The translations under genes and the position numbers were made by a program. A stretch of 7,506 nucleotides of DNA from Actinomycetes bacterium (GTDB taxonomy: Bacteria > Actinomycetota > Acidimicrobiia > Spongiisociales > UBA4744), in NCBI GenBank assembly GCA_024641205.1, contig JAHEDM010000115.1, positions 1 through 7,506 of the forward strand, given 5' to 3'. Shown piece by piece: positions 6,997 to 7,506 of the stretch; position 1 is the first letter of the stretch, and every line of letters starts with the position of its first letter. The notes beneath the pieces were generated by a model. The model saw nothing but the letters and a program-made list of their open reading frames with translations. It had not been told where the DNA came from and made no database searches.

Positions 6997-7135
6997 CCAC
7001 TTCGGTCACCTGCTCGGCAGCCGAGCTACACGAGGAGAGCAGAACGACCATCGTCGCGAAGAGGAGTGCGCCGGAGCCAGGAGACGGAGAGTCTTCGGCG
7101 ACTCGTGGACCACGAGAGATCTTCTGGTCAGTCAT
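6997..7135 (-). other. Lipoprotein signal segment of the esterase homologue
   Basis: The frame from ATG 7135 encodes a basic N-terminus (K5, R8, R11), a hydrophobic run at about 22-33, and LLSSCSS with lipobox cysteine C36, then AAEQVTEVV. This is a type II (lipoprotein) signal, which would anchor the esterase domain on the outer face of the membrane. Acidic residues E14 and D15 and a proline-rich stretch before the hydrophobic run make it slightly atypical. Beyond about 6997 this frame becomes arginine- and glycine-rich shadow sequence, so the native reading must change frame here. Confidence 0.6.
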
Positions 7136-7338
7136 CGGGCTCCCGATCGACTCGGCATGACCGCGACATCGGTGTCGTCCCAAACCTAGCGCCGGCCCAT
7201 TCGGAGACGGATCCCCTTATCCCAGTGCTCGAGAAGACTGGGCACTGTGGCCCTTCGGACCGGCACCGACGCACGTCCCCGCTCTCACGATCAAAGGAGT
7301 CGCATCCGCCGCCTGTTGCCGAAGGTCCCGACAGGTGA
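7136..7338. other. Non-coding interval upstream of the esterase homologue
   Basis: About 200 bases without a gene I can support. Short open frames cross it on the plus strand but have arginine-, proline- and serine-rich shadow-type composition. It must hold the promoter of the minus-strand esterase gene; TAGGTT on the minus strand (near 7185-7190) is a possible -10 box without a clear partner. The only other structure noted is the nested inverted repeat at 7221-7247. Confidence 0.4.
7221..7247. repeat. Nested inverted repeats
   Basis: CCCAGT (7221-7226) pairs with ACTGGG (7237-7242) around a 10-nt loop, and the overlapping CAGTGC (7223-7228) pairs with GCACTG (7242-7247). The two pairings exclude each other. 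No T-run follows on either strand, so a simple intrinsic terminator is unlikely. It could be a regulator site for the minus-strand gene, or chance in GC-rich DNA. Confidence 0.3.
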
Positions 7339-7506
7339 GGCCGGGTGGGTTGGCCGGACGACGATTACCCCGCTCCGAGGTTTGAATTGGTCGGATATTC
7401 GCGTGGGTTCCCCAGGTTCGCTAAGCCGTTGGTCGCAAAGGTGGTCCGGGATTCGATCGAGACGGATTAACGCCGGTTGAAGCGACTGCTGGAAGGGAAA
7501 GAAGAG
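7339..7506 (+). pseudogene. Probable decayed C-terminal end of a SRPBCC (START-like) protein
   Basis: The plus frame following TGA 7336-7338 reads RFELVGYSRGFPRFAKPLVA, then KVVRDSIETD, a TAA stop at 7468-7470, and in the same frame RRLKRLLEGKEE to the window edge. This resembles the last strand and long C-terminal helix of SRPBCC/polyketide-cyclase-like proteins, where a G-F-x-x-L-x-x-P-L-V segment leads into a helix ending in D-L-x-x-L-K-x-L-L-E. A single T in place of the middle A of the TAA would restore leucine. The upstream body of the domain is not recognisable in this frame; GRTTITPLRG in a neighbouring frame (about 7350-7380) could be the preceding strand after another one-base shift. 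The family call rests on pattern memory of a short stretch. Chance resemblance is possible, and the true 3' end is outside the window. Confidence 0.4.

Larger units (their letters stand above)
5762..7135 (-). pseudogene. Erythromycin-esterase-family lipoprotein, broken by two single-base frameshifts
   Basis: Read across two frameshifts, this gives one protein of about 456 residues: a lipoprotein signal, then a full erythromycin-esterase-type (EreA/B/C superfamily) domain. Segment A (7135 to about 6997) starts at ATG with GGGAG 4 nt upstream, holds the hydrophobic stretch GALLFATMVVLL, and has lipobox LSSC with C36. Segment B (6996 to about 6200) has the LGEPDH and MEMG motifs. Segment C (about 6199 to 5762) has GHNMH and the C-terminal half. 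A to B needs one base removed (near 6991-7000, for example giving EVVQWAEERAV). B to C needs one base added (in the CCC of 6200-6202, giving LDEGLAPLPSGAKF). All expected catalytic residues are present across the pieces, so the damage is recent or is sequencing or assembly error. Family members hydrolyse macrolide lactones in known Ere enzymes, but most chromosomal homologues have unknown substrates. No resistance function should be assumed. Confidence 0.85.

Noticed and set aside
7247..7480. A 77-residue plus-strand frame
   Set aside because: Arginine- and serine-rich composition without any motif; a neighbouring frame shows the SRPBCC-like signal. Part of it (GRTTITPLRG) might belong to that decayed gene, but not as a separate protein.

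Overview
The window is high-GC bacterial DNA with dense, mostly intact genes. GTG and TTG starts, a probable leaderless start and the gene content fit an actinobacterium (possibly an Acidimicrobiia-like environmental lineage). That placement is inferred from style only; no rRNA or marker gene is present.

Layout from left to right. (1) Bases 1-834, minus strand: the N-terminal 278 codons of cytochrome bd quinol oxidase subunit I (CydA). The gene runs off the left edge just after the start of the quinol-binding loop. (2) Bases 835-1028: a divergent promoter region. It carries a near-perfect TGTGA-N6-TCAC dyad that looks like a CRP/GlxR-type or Rex-type operator of cydA. (3) Bases 1029-2438, plus: a phytoene-desaturase-like (COG1233-type) FAD oxidoreductase. 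(4) Bases 2545-4725, plus: a cation-chloride cotransporter of the SLC12/NKCC type. It has both the membrane core and the cytosolic C-terminal domain, and it keeps the residues that bind Na+ and K+ in animal NKCC1. (5) Bases 4793-5725, plus: an EamA/DMT-family 10-helix exporter. (6) Bases 5762-7135, minus, convergent with the previous gene: an erythromycin-esterase-family lipoprotein broken by two opposite single-base frameshifts. (7) Bases 7136-7506: mostly non-coding, with what looks like the decayed C-terminal end of a SRPBCC (START-like) protein interrupted by an in-frame TAA at the right edge.

The three plus-strand genes (oxidoreductase, cotransporter, EamA) lie head to tail with gaps of about 70-105 bases. 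They could be co-transcribed but show no shared pathway. CydA points to microaerobic or stress respiration. The right-hand 1.7 kb collects all the reading-frame lesions, while the left 5.7 kb has none, so this part is either decaying or poorly assembled.

I found no RNA gene, CRISPR array, insertion sequence or phage gene. I see no convincing new multi-gene system. The most interesting items are the NKCC-like transporter with complete ion sites, the operator in front of cydA, and the double frameshift in the esterase homologue.
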